Below, one piece after another: positions 22,891 through 36,500 of a DNA stretch of 64,000 nt. The notes beneath the pieces are model-generated. The model was not told the DNA's origin. It ran no database searches and worked only from the letters and a program-made list of their open reading frames with translations. The stretch lies in NCBI GenBank assembly GCA_026874595.1, contig CM049315.1:16062164-16126163 (forward strand). The letters are read 5' to 3'. The first letter of the stretch is position 1, and each line of letters opens with the position of its first letter. The DNA is from Sipunculus nudus. Its lineage: Eukaryota; Annelida; Sipuncula; Golfingiida; Sipunculidae. The position numbers and the translations under genes were made by a program.

Positions 22891-23699
22891 TTCTTTTACT
22901 TTATGTAATTTTTTATACAATTAAATGACAGCAGTCATATCAGCTGTTTATTTTTATTGATCATGGTATAGATTTATCCTAGTCTGTAATGCTAATTAAT
23001 GCTTTTTGTGTGACAGAAAATCATTCTTATAACCATATAAAGAAAAGAATTTTATCATGTATCAAACTGCATCATTATATCACCTTAATATGCGTCAAGG
23101 AATGCTATATCCTTTTTACTTCTCGAATGGTACCAAATAGAGCCTAATTGAGCATATATATATATATATAATGATATACATGTAAAGAGGTTATTTGGTG
23201 TCTTCATGCTACATAAGGAATATGAGTACAGACATATTTGGACAGATCTGTACAATATCCGTTGGGTAAACTTTAGCCGTACTGTACTGTAGCGCTTGAA
23301 AACCATGCTAAATATACATACTGTAGCAAAGGGGAGTGGCTTATTTGGGTCCCTTGAATTGCAAAGACATCAACGAGAATTTGTTTCTCTTCTTTCTTTT
23401 CTTCTACCCGTGTTTATCCTTAATTTCTAATATGGCTGATTTTTTTTTTTCAAAAAAGAGCTTAGGTCGGTACTAGAGATCGGCATTCAAAGGAATGGAA
23501 ACCTCCGCGATGTGTTGCATTCACTTATTCGGTCCATATTCTCAGGTTCATTCGTGCCTAAATGACTGTATGTTTGTGAATATTCCTTGATGAGTTCCTG
23601 AATCTAGATCATGTTCCGGATCCACACCATATCCATTCTTCCATGGCCCATTACTAAAACGCCCTTTAAACTTGATGAGATTTCATTCATGATTGCATG

Positions 23700-23810
23700 A
23701 GTTATGTTGTGAACAAACACTCGCGCTCACACACCAACACACACACCCCTACACACACGCGCGCGCACCCCCCCCCCCCCCTCCCCAAACTCACGCACAC
23801 ACGGGGATGA
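23700..23810. repeat. CA/CG-rich and poly-C tract, intergenic
   Basis: acacacaccc, cgcgcgcacc, a poly-C run and cacacacgggg. A similar poly-C run is at 24238-24260. Confidence 0.9.
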
Positions 23811-25797
23811 ACAAATACCCTCCTGGCTGAGGCAATAAATATCAAATGTGACAGATTTGCGTTTGATATTTATGCTTGATTGTATCCTTATGTTCATGGG
23901 GAGGTTTCCGACCATAGCTTGTTGATTACAGACCTCTGTAGTTGTTTCATGACTGTTAGAGGCCTATACAGAGATGTACAACCCTCAGCATTCATTAAAT
24001 AACATGACTTGTGCATAAGGTGCATGAATACACCTTATGTGAAAAAAGCGCGTAAAGGGAAAATGACTAACTGAATAACTTTCCCTGTAGCAACATGCAG
24101 AGTGATTAAAATTATACTAATTCCTTATGTAAATATTGCTGCATTGAAAATGATAAATCTGCCTCATACTGGAAGGGATCATAGTGTTCAAATTTTGAAA
24201 ATTCACATCATGAAAGGGAAACGCCCACTGCTACTCTCTCCCCCCCCCCCCCCCCCCCCCCATGTGCAATGTGCGTTATGAATTCGAGACTATCAGTATT
24301 TTATGGCTTGTGGGAATTATTTGATCTACGCATCCCTTGCACAAATTTAATTATATTTTTTAAACAAAAATCATATTCCAGTAATAGAAGGATCAATAAC
24401 TTAGATGTTAAAAAAGATCAGCATAATTATTATTTTTCTTATCTTTAATTAGACGTAATTATTATTATTTTAGGTGTCGAATAATATAATCGTTAAAAGT
24501 ATGTTTCACTTCAGAAAAACGTGAATGTCTGTTTCAATCTTGTTTCTTGGCCATACGGACAACATATGAGAAACTACAAAAATCGTTCTTACCGATCTAG
24601 TAATTGTGTATTTTAGAGGTGTCTTTTTTTGTCATGGCCTATTTAACAATCTTGGCAAATTATATAGAAAAGTAATATCTGTAATATATAGGTAATGTAT
24701 ACTTTTCGGGAAAAAGGTTATACAATGAAAGGTGGTGTTGTTTGAGACTCATTGTGTCTCCTAAGTCAAATTTATCGGGTCATCTTTTAATTTTCCGTCA
24801 TAATGTTACGCATGACGTTGAGGACGGCGCGAAGGAAACGAGCTATATAATTTGAGCAATTTTGCTCATAACATATCAAATATACTGGTTATCAAACTCT
24901 ATAAGCCTTGTTCTTATGTATGTATATATTTCTCATTATTATATAATAATATTTTTTTCGAAATCATGGGTTAACATGGTTAAATAAGCCTTTTAAAAAT
25001 TTTGTGAAATGCAAAGAAATGACATTTGATGGACCGTTCCTGTTGAACCGGTGTGCGTTGCATTTGTTTAAAAAATCATTGACAGGTGTCGCCACGAAAC
25101 AGTCGCTAAACCTAACCTACGCGGCGTTTCAGTGGTTTCTACAGTAAGCGATAGATGGCAGCATGAAACGGGACTTCACCAGAGAGCTCAGATGACTTTA
25201 CTCACTTGTCCCCCTTTTGACCTTTATGAATATTAATTACAGGCCAGCGCGAAGAAACAAAATCTGACAGGTACATGCTCGAACAAGAGTAGCCGCTTAT
25301 AGCATATATAAATTGAACCGTATTTTTTAAAGAATACTTGATATATTTTGAAATCAGTTATGCCTGTCTGTGCGTAAGATCTTACATGAGTTATATATTT
25401 GCACATAAGCATTATATACTCGGTGATAAAACGAAATATATTGTTTAAATGGTGACGTTACTATGCCGCTTATAACATATCAAATACCCATCAAACTTTT
25501 CACAAGCAGTTTACGGAAATGCAGATAAAATTGTGGAGTTATCATTCATTGGTATTTATCGCCTAGATATGCCATCCTTATAATATATAGAGCCGATCTT
25601 TCTGATGAACAAGACTAGAATAAAAAGGTAAGGATATTTTTACATATCTGGTTATATGTTGCCTTATACCAGTGCCAAAGTTTCCAAATATGATCATAAC
25701 AAAAGTCAATCTGACTCTTAAAAGTCAAAGCAGCTGTCATTCCCAAACCACTGAACCACCAAAGTAGTCCAGAACTCCACGCTGATGGGCCTCCAAA

Positions 25798-25925
25798 AGA
25801 GACTTTGTGCTGGAATGGTTTTGCTGGAAAACTTTTGTATAAAGCAAAACTGAACTGATAGTGTGAAAGAATTAATAGGCATAAATTGCTCCTGATGGGT
25901 CCGCCTACTGTATGACATAACACCA
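25798..25925. mobile_element. TTAA-family MITE, partial copy in the intergenic region
   Basis: ggaatggttttgctggaaaa and gcaaaactgaactgatagtg are nearly identical to the 11154 copy. Termini are missing or diverged. Overlapping minus-strand open frames (25615-25963) are not recognisable proteins. Confidence 0.5.
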
Positions 25926-26109
25926 CGAAACACCCTTTTAAATTCAAATTTGAAGCAAAACACTGGTATCAGTTAATAAATCAACATCTGTTGCATATGT
26001 TAATGAGGGATTATGCCACTATTTTGTAAAATAATAGAAAGCAAAAGTGTTTTGTACAACTGACAAGTGCGCTGCTTGATTGTGACTTGCGCCACTAGGG
26101 GGCATGGTC

Positions 26110-26927
26110 GGTCGGTCTTTTTACCGAGCGCTACTGAGCGTACCAAGCGCTACCGAGTGCTAGCGCTCGGTAGGACTTTTTACAGAGCGATACCCTGGAT
26201 TCACACAAGGCATTGCTCTGATCCGCGTGGGGCTACCGAGCGCTCGGACTTTTTACCGAGCGCTACACTGCCCTAACAACGGGCAGTGTTCTTACATACT
26301 CGGGACCACCGAGCGCTAGGGACTTTTTACCGAGCGCTACCCTGGATTCACACCAGGCATTGCTCTGACCCGGCAGGGGCTACCGAGCGCTCGGACTTTT
26401 TTACCGACTCGGAGCGCTACCCTGCTCTAACAACGGGCAGTGTTCTTACATACTTGGGACTACCGAGCGCTAGGGACTTTTTACCGAGCGCTACCCTGGA
26501 TTCACACCAGGCATTGCTCTGACCCGGCAGGGGCTACCGAGCGCTCGGACTTTTTTACCGACTCGGAGCGCTACCCTGCTCTAACAACGGGCAGTGTTCT
26601 TACATACTTGGGACTACCGAGCGTTAGGGACTTTTTACCGAGCGCTACCCTCCCGCACATGACAACTATTTTTTTACCGCATTCAGCACAAACCACCATA
26701 TTTAGTATAAAGCATGTTTCTTAGTTAATCCAGCATACAAAATAATTAACGACGTCTAAATTAACCCTGGATTAGATCAATGATTTCTTTATGATATATT
26801 TATATATATATATTACGATAAACATACACATAAATTTGATATGTGTAAATACATTTATTCATATATCAGTAGTCCTATATAAATATAATATATAATTTAA
26901 AATTATGCTATATATTTACATATATCA

Positions 26928-26975
<48 letters not shown>

Positions 26976-26978
26976 ATA

Positions 26979-27037
<59 letters not shown>

Positions 27038-27480
27038 TAGAGAGTAAAGAAATAAAGAAAGAGAGAGCGCTATACCATATATAATATTTATCTGAGACAA
27101 ACAGACAGAGAGAGAGAGAGAAGAAGAACCTGAATTAGAGGGAAAGGTAACAAAGACCTATATACTATATATAATAATTATCCAATATATATAGGAGAGA
27201 AAAAGAAAGAAAGAAAGAGAAAAAGAGAGAGATAAAGAAAGAAAGGGAGAGAGAAAGAAAGAAAGAGAGACAGTAAGGGAAAGAGAGAAAAAGAGAGAAG
27301 AGCCGGAATAAGAGGGAATGTAATAAAAAATACATATATATTCTATGAGGGTATGTTATATTATAAAATTAATACATGATTTACTGCTTGATATATAGAT
27401 TACATATATATTTTTTATAGCATGATTGATATATATATATATATATATAATTATAAATATATATATACTATTAGTATAGG

Positions 27481-27549
<69 letters not shown>

Positions 27550-27945
27550 TGGGAAAGATAACATAAGCGTTGCTTATTCATGTTATATATAAAACAAATA
27601 CAATGTAAATAATTGAATATGATATTTTGTGTTGAATGCAGTTAAAACTACTTATTTGTCATGTGCGGGATGGTAGCGCTCGGCAAAAAGTCTCTATAGC
27701 GTAGTCCCAAGATGTTTGAAGTAGCCTATGTAAGAACACTTCCCGTTGTAATAGCAGGGAAGCGCACGGTAAAAGTCCCCAGCACTCGGTAAATGACTGG
27801 TGTGACCCTAGGGTAGCACTCGGTAAATGACTGGTGTGACCCTAGGGTAGTGCTCGGTATAAAGTCCGAGCGCTCGGTAGCCCCACGCTGGTCAAAGCGA
27901 TGCCTGGTGTGAATCCAGGGTAGCGCTCGGTAAAAAGACCGACCC
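26110..27945. mobile_element. 1.84-kb foldback-like element with tandem-repeat arms and 9-bp duplication
   Basis: ggcatggtc occurs directly outside both ends (26101-26109, 27946-27954). The arms are inverted: ggtcggtctttttaccgagc at the left, its inverse at the right. The left arm holds 154-bp tandem units (cgggcagtgttcttacatac repeats at 26280, 26434, 26588). Both arms are packed with ccgagcgctcgg palindromes. The centre is AT, GA and GAAA microsatellite. Open frames in the arms are by-products of the repeats. Superfamily unknown. Confidence 0.8.
26930..27545. repeat. AT, GA and GAAA microsatellite core of the 26110 element
   Basis: Two long TA tracts (26932-26970, 26986-27025), gagagaga runs (27026-27120, 27512-27544) and gaaagaaag runs (27200-27300) lie between the inverted arms. 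Confidence 0.95.
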
Positions 27946-30462
27946 GGCATGGTCAGAGCTGGGTATGGCTGCCTTGTGTGCCAGTGAATGGACTATGGCA
28001 CGAATCACTCGTTTTAATCACTCTTTATGTCATAAATTTATGAAATAAAATTGCACATATATATCTATATGATGATTATTTATCGATTGGTGTTATGTTT
28101 TGGCATCAGGTTTAAAGTTAAGTGGGTGTTTCATGGTGTTTTTGTCACAGATACCCCAAAACACCAGTGTTTTTTGGTGTTTAGGGGGACTGCTCCTGAT
28201 TAACAGATTATGTCCCTTTAAATCTACTTTTGTTTGGAAGTTCAGCAGGAATTAAATGACCTAAAGTAACGATTTTGTGTGTGTGTGAGAATTGGTTGTA
28301 CTCGTTAAAATGAAGATTAATTTTTTGTTAAGTATGCTTCATCTGTGAGCTTTGCAGTTTGGTAACTACCAGCCACTAAAGCGTACTCCGTCTCGATTTT
28401 TGTGCAGACAAGGTTGATTGCTGGATTATTTGTAAACCCTAACCTTTTTAATACAACAAATATTCATGGGACAGCTGGGATCCATGTGCATACATGGCAG
28501 TGGATGAGGTGCATGAGGCGTTCTGCAGTTGTACCAAAAAGTATCATGTCTTAGAGAGGTGAATGAGTTCTATAGTCGTGCCAAATATCCAATAATTCCC
28601 AGAATTATACATGAACAGTGTACTGGTATATTTTTTATGTGAACTGTAATGATATTTTTTATTTGCTTACTGGATTCAGCATTAAAAGTTACCGCAAAAA
28701 GCCAAATGAGTTTATTACAGTGAAAGTACACAATTTGATTCTTGAAGCAAAAGAAATTAGCCATAGGAATATGAGCCATGTTATTACAAAGCACAGCAGC
28801 ACCATCAGGGGTTTGACGACAGGTGTTGAAGTTATGGTTACTTAACAAACAAAATAGGTGTCTGTGTCAGTGTCTTGTTAGAGCTTTGACATTGTGCTCA
28901 GCTGTGCCTATCTTTAATTCAAACAGCCGTTCTTTGTCAGTTTTTAACTTTTAAATTACTGTGACTGTTTGTACGAGAAGTTTACATAATTGTGATGAAT
29001 AATGGCAATATGAACATTAATTCAAATGAAATAATTATTATGTATTTGATAAAAAACGGACACAATCATTTGATGGAGAGAAAAAATATATAGATCTTGG
29101 CCTACACACAATTTAAAGGCTTAGACTCCCAAGCCTATACAAACTACTGATAATTTTATTAGTGGTTTGTAAAGACTGGGAGTATAAGCCTTTTCAGGTG
29201 CCAATGTTAATGTATGTATGAAACATAGTATCCATTAAGCAGAACTCCTTGATATTCTTCCATTTCAGCTATGGCTGTGAACAAATCCTTTTAACTGTAC
29301 AGTAAACGATGATCTTTTATTTTGGCTGTTGAATTAAATATATCTTCCATTTAAGTTAAAGACGATATCTATGATATATGTTAAAGTAGGTCTATAAAAT
29401 AAGTTTGCATGCACTTCCTAAACTAAAGATCTTCGTATAAATATTATATCTCCATTCCACCTGACTAAAGTGTATCAAATATGGGATATATATATATATA
29501 TGCATCGCCATACGAGCTAGGTGTGATATCGTCATCCTTAAGTATGGTCAATTATTTCTTTCAAACTTGTATTCACCAATGCTTGAGCAGAATATATGAC
29601 ATTCATATAGATTATGCTCTGTCACACAAACTGCAAGGCCCATCAAGCATAGTTTAAATCTTATTAAAACTTACTGCAATAAATATATTTATCATGAAAG
29701 GGTGGGCAGAATAATTAGAATTTTTCATAATTTAACTAGTTAGTTATACAACAAACCCTATCCTAAAAAGGATCTTTAGTAAGTTCAGGTCTTACACAAT
29801 TAGCCTTTGTACAAGTTAAGTAACTCAAAATGAAGTATACTGGTACTGAATTTGTAATTGTAATTGTTATAATGCCTGTGCCTTATCCTGTTCTTTTAAA
29901 TAGGGCAAGAACCCTACCAAATATTTTTGCCATTTTTCACACACACATATATAAGCTAAATTACATTGTTTCACTGTGTACATAGTTGTTTGCAAGCACT
30001 GATGAATTAATATCCACACATATCTGCTATTAAATTATATGTTCATGTCTGGAAGCTGTAAATTTTTTATACACAGTTCATAATTGTAAATTAAGCCATC
30101 TGTCATTGACATGTGTAATTCACAAAGGTATATTGAAATATCATTACAGTTTACCTTTAAAGATGAGCGGCAATGTTAGCATCATTTTCATGCCCAGTTT
30201 CATATCAGTGTTCAGTTCTAGGCTACCACCAAAGGTAACTAAAAATAAAATCTTATATTGGATGATTTCTTGGTATATTAATACATACAGTGTTTCATGG
30301 ATCACGGGTGCACGGTAGTACTTCAGTATGTAAGGCAGACCTGATGCTGGTCATTCACTGTGTTCCTTTGTCAACTGTGGTACTCAGTTACACATGATTA
30401 TGCATAATTAAAATATCACATCACTATTTACTGATTATGCACAGTTTTTTCCAGGCAACAGA

Positions 30463-30592
30463 ATGGATAGCATTGCTGGCACAGCAGACAAGAAACTCAG
30501 CAGTCAGGACTTTGCTGAGCAGATCAGGCAGCTGGAGCTGGAGGGCAGCAGGCTGCGTGAGGCTGTCAGTAACCTAGGAAACAGTCTAACAG
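30463..30592 (+). CDS. CCDC158-like: CCDC158-like exon 1 (first recognised coding exon)
   Basis: Acceptor tttttccag at 30446-30454 or aacag at 30461, donor gtaag at 30593. The ATG at 30463 has A at -3 and G at +4. Encodes 43 residues with [20 protein letters not shown], a coiled-coil segment. The frame remains open from 30455, so an upstream coding exon is possible. Its link to the exon 17.4 kb away rests on matching phase (1/1) and coiled-coil character. The last 26 nt and the donor are unit 1 of a 44-bp tandem repeat. Confidence 0.6.
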
Positions 30593-33500
30593 GTAAGAAC
30601 ATTAAGCTTACAGTAACCTGGGAAACAGTCTGACATTTAAGCGCATTAAGCTTACAGTAACCTAGGAAACAGCCTGACAGGTAAGGACATTAAGCTTACG
30701 CTAACACGGGAAAGAGCCTGAAAGTTAAGAACATTAAGCTTACAGTAATCTAAGAAACAGCCTAACAGGTAACAACATTTAGCTTAGTCAGATTTTTCAA
30801 GCTTCTGTTTTTCTTCTTTCATGTTTCCTTTTGTTTTGAGGAAGTTGTCACACATGCACAAGCTGGACCTTTTGTCATACAGTATTGTTAGGGTAAATGG
30901 ACATAAGCGGCCCCCATATTTACTCACACACAGATGTACTCACACCATAACAATGTATAAGACAGGGGATTTGGTGATGCTAAGTCCTTGTCTCCGGATG
31001 GTTTTGTTGGGAAACATTTGTGTTTGGCCAAAATGAACAAGCAATATAAGATATTTATGTACCCATAGTATTGCAAACCTTTAGTTTATATGGTCCTTTA
31101 ACATTGATCAAAATCACTAAAATATATCCCATGTATAAAAAACTGATAATAATTCATCAAGGCCTTATTACTGACTATCAATGAACTATCAGTAATTGCA
31201 GAGAATAAAAATAATTAAAATTGTGGCATCCCCTGATAGGACATACCAGTCTGTAGGGGTATGTACCAATTCTTACCAAATATACCATAAACCATAATCC
31301 ACCATATGATAATAAACTAAGCCTCCTGCATTTATTGATATATCGATAAATTACCCCAGTTATATCCAGAGCTGCACCACACATGACTGTTCAGCCAGTT
31401 ATTAGTTAAACTTGGTCAATGTCTTATTCTTACCTGTCAGGCTGTTTCCTTGATTACTGATGGTTAAGGACTTGTCATGTTTAAGTGACAGACAGACCAA
31501 ACAGTTACCTTAAGTTTAATCAGATCTGAAAATTCCTTAAGCCCAAAACATACACGCGCTCCTGACACATGCATCATGCGTCAAATCTAGAAAAAGTCAC
31601 TGCAGTCTATTTATCTTAAGCAAAACACGCAATTTTTTATGTGTGATGTGCACTTGCCTTGTGGGAATTCCTGACCATGACATAAATTTAGGGAGGGTTT
31701 CCATCCTTAGCACTTTCATTCTATATTAAACTGCGGGTAAAACCTATGTTATAATTCATTTAACTATAATTATTGATAGAAAACGTGCAACAAAGCAACA
31801 CACATATATAAAGATGGTTCAGGATAGTGACTGAGTTCTGTCATATTTACAACATGTTTGGTCACAAACATATACATCATTGTATACAATTAAACCAATG
31901 CTGATTATCAAGATTACTATTTTTACACAGATTTACAAAAAATACAACAGGTGCTTTGTTAATACCATCCAATATGACGCAAGTCATGCATGTTGTACCT
32001 GCTTAGTGTGTTTTGAATTTGTCAGAAGCCGCATGCATGGCGCACGCATGATGCTTGACCTAGTGTGACGTGCACATTGGTGTGTTTTGGACTTTATCTG
32101 TGAACTTGCTCAGTGCATCTTCCAGGTGGTATGAGCGCTATGTCTGTGATTTGCATCACTGATCACACCCAGTGCAAGTTTATCTCCACCTGTCTTCAGG
32201 ACCAAGCAAACAATTTTATCTTTAAAGATATATTGAGAGATACCATGGCAGTGTAAGTTGAATATTTAAAATACCTGGTAGGTGAAAAGGTCTCCTTTAA
32301 TTCATTGTTGATTTTAGCTTTATTTTGCAGAATGTCATAGTTATAGTCAACAGTTGCCTGGTTAAACATTACAGTTGCAGACTTCAGTAAGAAGCATCTG
32401 CAAATGGGTAGTATGTTAGTAAACAGTCATTTAGAAAAAAGCTGAAATGGAGATCTTATATGTCATGAAAATTCTTGAAAAGTCATAGACCTATGGCTCA
32501 GGATTATTAAACTAAAGCTTGGTATTAATAAAGCTGCATGGATCAACTGTTTAGAAACCTCAGTACTGTGAATGTAGACTCTGGAGTTCTTAGATTTCCT
32601 GTAATCCATAATTAATAAAAACTGGTCATGATAAAAAAAATGTAAAGTTTGGGAATTTAAAGAAATAACTCAGGGTTTGTACTAAACCTGGAAACCTGGA
32701 ATACTCATGGATATTCCAAATAATTTTTCCAGGTCCTGGAAAACCTGGAAAAATGGGGGTTTTTCAATGTACTTCTGGAATAAACCTTTAATTTTTGCAT
32801 AGGTCATTGTTCCATGACATAGATATAGCCCATAAGTGGCATGTGATATCAATGGCAGCAGGTTATGTAGCCTGAGCATGAGGTCTATAGCAGTAGTGCT
32901 GCCTGATGTCTGTTCGGGAAACTAATGGCTGGTGCAAAGATTACCATTCAGGTTTGCCGGCAACTCCATAAAAACACAGTTGCATATTTATACTATGATG
33001 ATATTGTTTTACTATTACCATTTAATATAAATTAATTCTTTTGAAAGACTAATAGGATAAGTCAGTATTAGATTGTTCAGTGTTGTTATATATTGTGACC
33101 TGAAAAAATCCCTGGAGATAACCTGGAAAACTCATGGAATTTTGATGTGCGAGGTGAGTATGAACTCTGATAACTGTATTACATGTGACTGTAGGTATGG
33201 TAAATATTACCATTGATGGTTCAGTGTTGTAACATTTCACAAGTCTGTAATGTTTTAACTGTAATAAGGTCACAAAACAACCATTGTGTACAAGTGATGA
33301 GTTGACATTTTGATTTCTGGAATTTAAATGTGGCAAGTCAGGCTTATTATTGTTGTCTCTGGTAACATGAAATGTTAATTAAAAATTATGCTTCATAAAT
33401 GCTTTATAGGAGTTCTGAATCTAACTGAAAATCACAGGACACATTTTAGCAAAACAACATTATTTTAGGCCTGTGAAATGTATAGAATCAACATAACCTT

Positions 33501-36500
33501 CAGTTCCATTGAACTGATCATCAGCCAGGTCTGCCCAAAAATGAAATGAGCAGTCCCAAAATTTAATCAAATATTCATATTCTTAGGCCTTTCAGAAAAA
33601 GTCATGAAAATAAAATAGGGTAGATAGGGCAGAATCCAGATCCATTTTTAAATTTAATTGATATTCCATCAGTTCTTTAAATCTTTTGTTAGCCTATGGT
33701 CTTAGCCAGTCCTTCCTGAGTTTATTGATATTCATTCAGACCTTTGTCAAACAAAGACACAGTTACAGGAGTAATCTCATAAACTCTTGGTTGGTGAAAG
33801 TAATAATTTTGAGAACTTGGCTGTCAATCATTTCTGCTGTAGTAAACAATCAGATAATGTCATTTAACACATGAATGGCGATTGTGTTTATCGTGTTGAC
33901 ACTCTGTCACTGAAGTGTGTAAATCTGATTGCCATGCCTTATTTAATTCCTTATTTGTTTTGCTAGCCTGATTTAACATGTTCATGGAGACCTTACTGTT
34001 CGGTTGTTCACTAATCGCTCCACTTCAGCTTTAAACTCACTTTCCTCAAAGTAAAAGTGTGGGTTCTCTAATTGTGTGACATGTTATCCTTTTTATTTTA
34101 TTTTATTACAAAAGCTCTAATTTGGTGAGGTGTTTTTTATCTAAAATTTAAGTAGAACTACCCTTACAGACTACAGGAATGTCACCGTCTGAGTCATGGA
34201 GAGTGCCTCACACTGGTTATCATAAACATGTTCTGTCAATTTAAACTTAAAGGGGCCAAATCACCTATCTGACCTTTCTAAACTAAATGTAATTCCTTGG
34301 AGCTATTAAAAATATAGGCCATAAAACGTGGATATCACCGCATACAGGCAGCTTGTTTTGTTTATATCATCATGTTTATAATATGTGGGGGCCCACTTAT
34401 ATATTCAAAACAAGTTTAACAAGGGCATATGGTGGCATGTAAGATAAGCCAGAGCTTTGCAAATGGCTTTTGCAACAAGTGACCTTACTGCCTCAGCATA
34501 TATGCAACCTACCACCTTGGGTTATATGATTTTCCTGTTTGTCAACATTGCTATGTTTACAAACACTTTGTTGATAAACAAGATCATACATCCTACACGG
34601 AGGTGTTACAAAAATGTTTCCTAACCAGAATTACCATTTGATTATTGATATAAACACATAGGAAGCAAGAAATCACATAAATTCTTTTTCATAAGGCAGG
34701 TGAATGGGCACCTTTAAATGTTACCCCTGCCATCTTTAACCCAAAACAGATATTATCAGCTCAGCTTTAAAATACACAATATCATTCCTTAACACTTTTA
34801 GCAATACTCCAGTGGTCGGATGTTTCAAGTACATCACCATGGTGCTGTAGGTCATAAGGACTTCTAAATAGCATATGTGTAACAGCTACTCTAACAAGAC
34901 CAGGGAATAGTCCTTCAGTGAAGTGGTGGCAGTCAGTCAGATAACTGGTCCTGTCTTCTTAATGCATTCCCAGGGTGTCTGATAAACCATCCACTAAAAA
35001 GCATGTCCATACACGGAAGATGTTTATGGAAGGTTGTTTATTTTTCACAAAAAAAAACATGATGGTGTTGTATTGAAATAGTACAAACATTAAAATTTTG
35101 AAAAATATGTACAGATAAAATAAGTAAAAACACATTATTAAGATATTGAAATCAAACTCACATCTCAAGACTGAATATTTGGAGCCCATACTAAGACAAT
35201 ACTACTGCATTTCCTGTATTACAACTGTCCACAAGACAGTTGCCTAGATGACAACCTCAAACAAAACAGTTGCATATGGGACAAGTGTTGACCAGACATA
35301 ACAGCTGTCAGCAAGACTATTGTCTACATGACTAGTGTCCACAAGACAGCGGTCTACATGACCACTGTCCACAAGACAAATGTTTACATGACAGCCTCCC
35401 ACAAGACAGCAGTCAACATGACTAGTGTCCACAAGACAATTGTCTACATGACAGCCTCCCACAAGACAGCGGTTTACATGACTAGTGTCCACAAGACAAA
35501 TGTCTTTATGACAATTGTCCACAAGACAGTGGTCTACATGACAACTGTCCACAAGACAAATGTCTTCATGACAGCCTCCCACAAGACAGCGGTCTACATG
35601 ACTATAGTCCGTTCCTGTACCCCTGTCCACCTGAATTTTCGCGATTATCTCTACATAAGACAAACTTGGCGAACAAAATTTGCACCAATGGCATAAAGAG
35701 GCAAAAGCGTAATTTTTGGTACCTTACCTACTCACAATATAACTATTATTTACTTTACGGCCTGGTTGACATGTCTCAAATATATCTGTGGTTCATGGCG
35801 TCCCTAATATGCGGCCATTGTTTATCCCCCCAGGATATTTATTTAAAGTAATGTGACGTAACAGTGAAGCGCGTGCACGCGGAGAATACAAGTCTCGCTG
35901 TAAACAGGGGTCGGGAGCTCTTGATTATTGGTTCCGTGAATGTTGGTGCCTCTTTAGTGCGTCACATCTATTATGACGTCATCACTATCCCCTGTTATGC
36001 CCATTTAACAGATTAGTGGCAAGATGTCGCTAAAGAATAGACTAGTTACTCATAAAGTGGTTATAAATTGTTAACAGGAAAATTGCATAAGGTAGGCTAT
36101 TATTTCCATAATAGTTAATTACGCTTTTTCCTCTTTCTTCCCCAAGGTCAAACAGTTTTGGCGTTCTTTAATTCACAAATAAATAATCGCGAAAAACAGG
36201 TTGACAGGGGTACTGGAACGGACTATAGTGTCCACAAGACTATTGTCTACATTACAAGTATCCAAAAGACTATTGTGTACATGACTAGCGTCCACATGAC
36301 TATTGTCTACATGACAACTGCCCACAAGACAGTGTTCTACATGACAACTGCCCACAAGACAGTGTTCTACATGACAGCTGTCCACAAGACAAATGTCTAC
36401 ATGACAGCCTCCCACAAGACATCGGTCTACATGACTAGTGTCCACAAGACTATTGTGTACATGACAAGTGTCCAAAAGACTATTGTGCACATGACAATTG

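Larger units (their letters stand above)
19051..30462. other. Intergenic region between ELMOD and the CCDC158-like gene
   Basis: Holds the ELMOD 3' flank, repeat family copies at 20510 and 22390, low-complexity tracts, the foldback element at 26110-27945 and a partial TTAA MITE. Some of it may be 5' UTR or promoter of the second gene. 24.3-26.1 kb and 28.2-30.4 kb show no structure I can name. Confidence 0.6.

Noticed and set aside
26067..26724. Protein-coding frames with WIHTRHCSDP repeats
   Set aside because: They follow the 154-bp tandem units of the foldback element and have no start context or homology I recognise.
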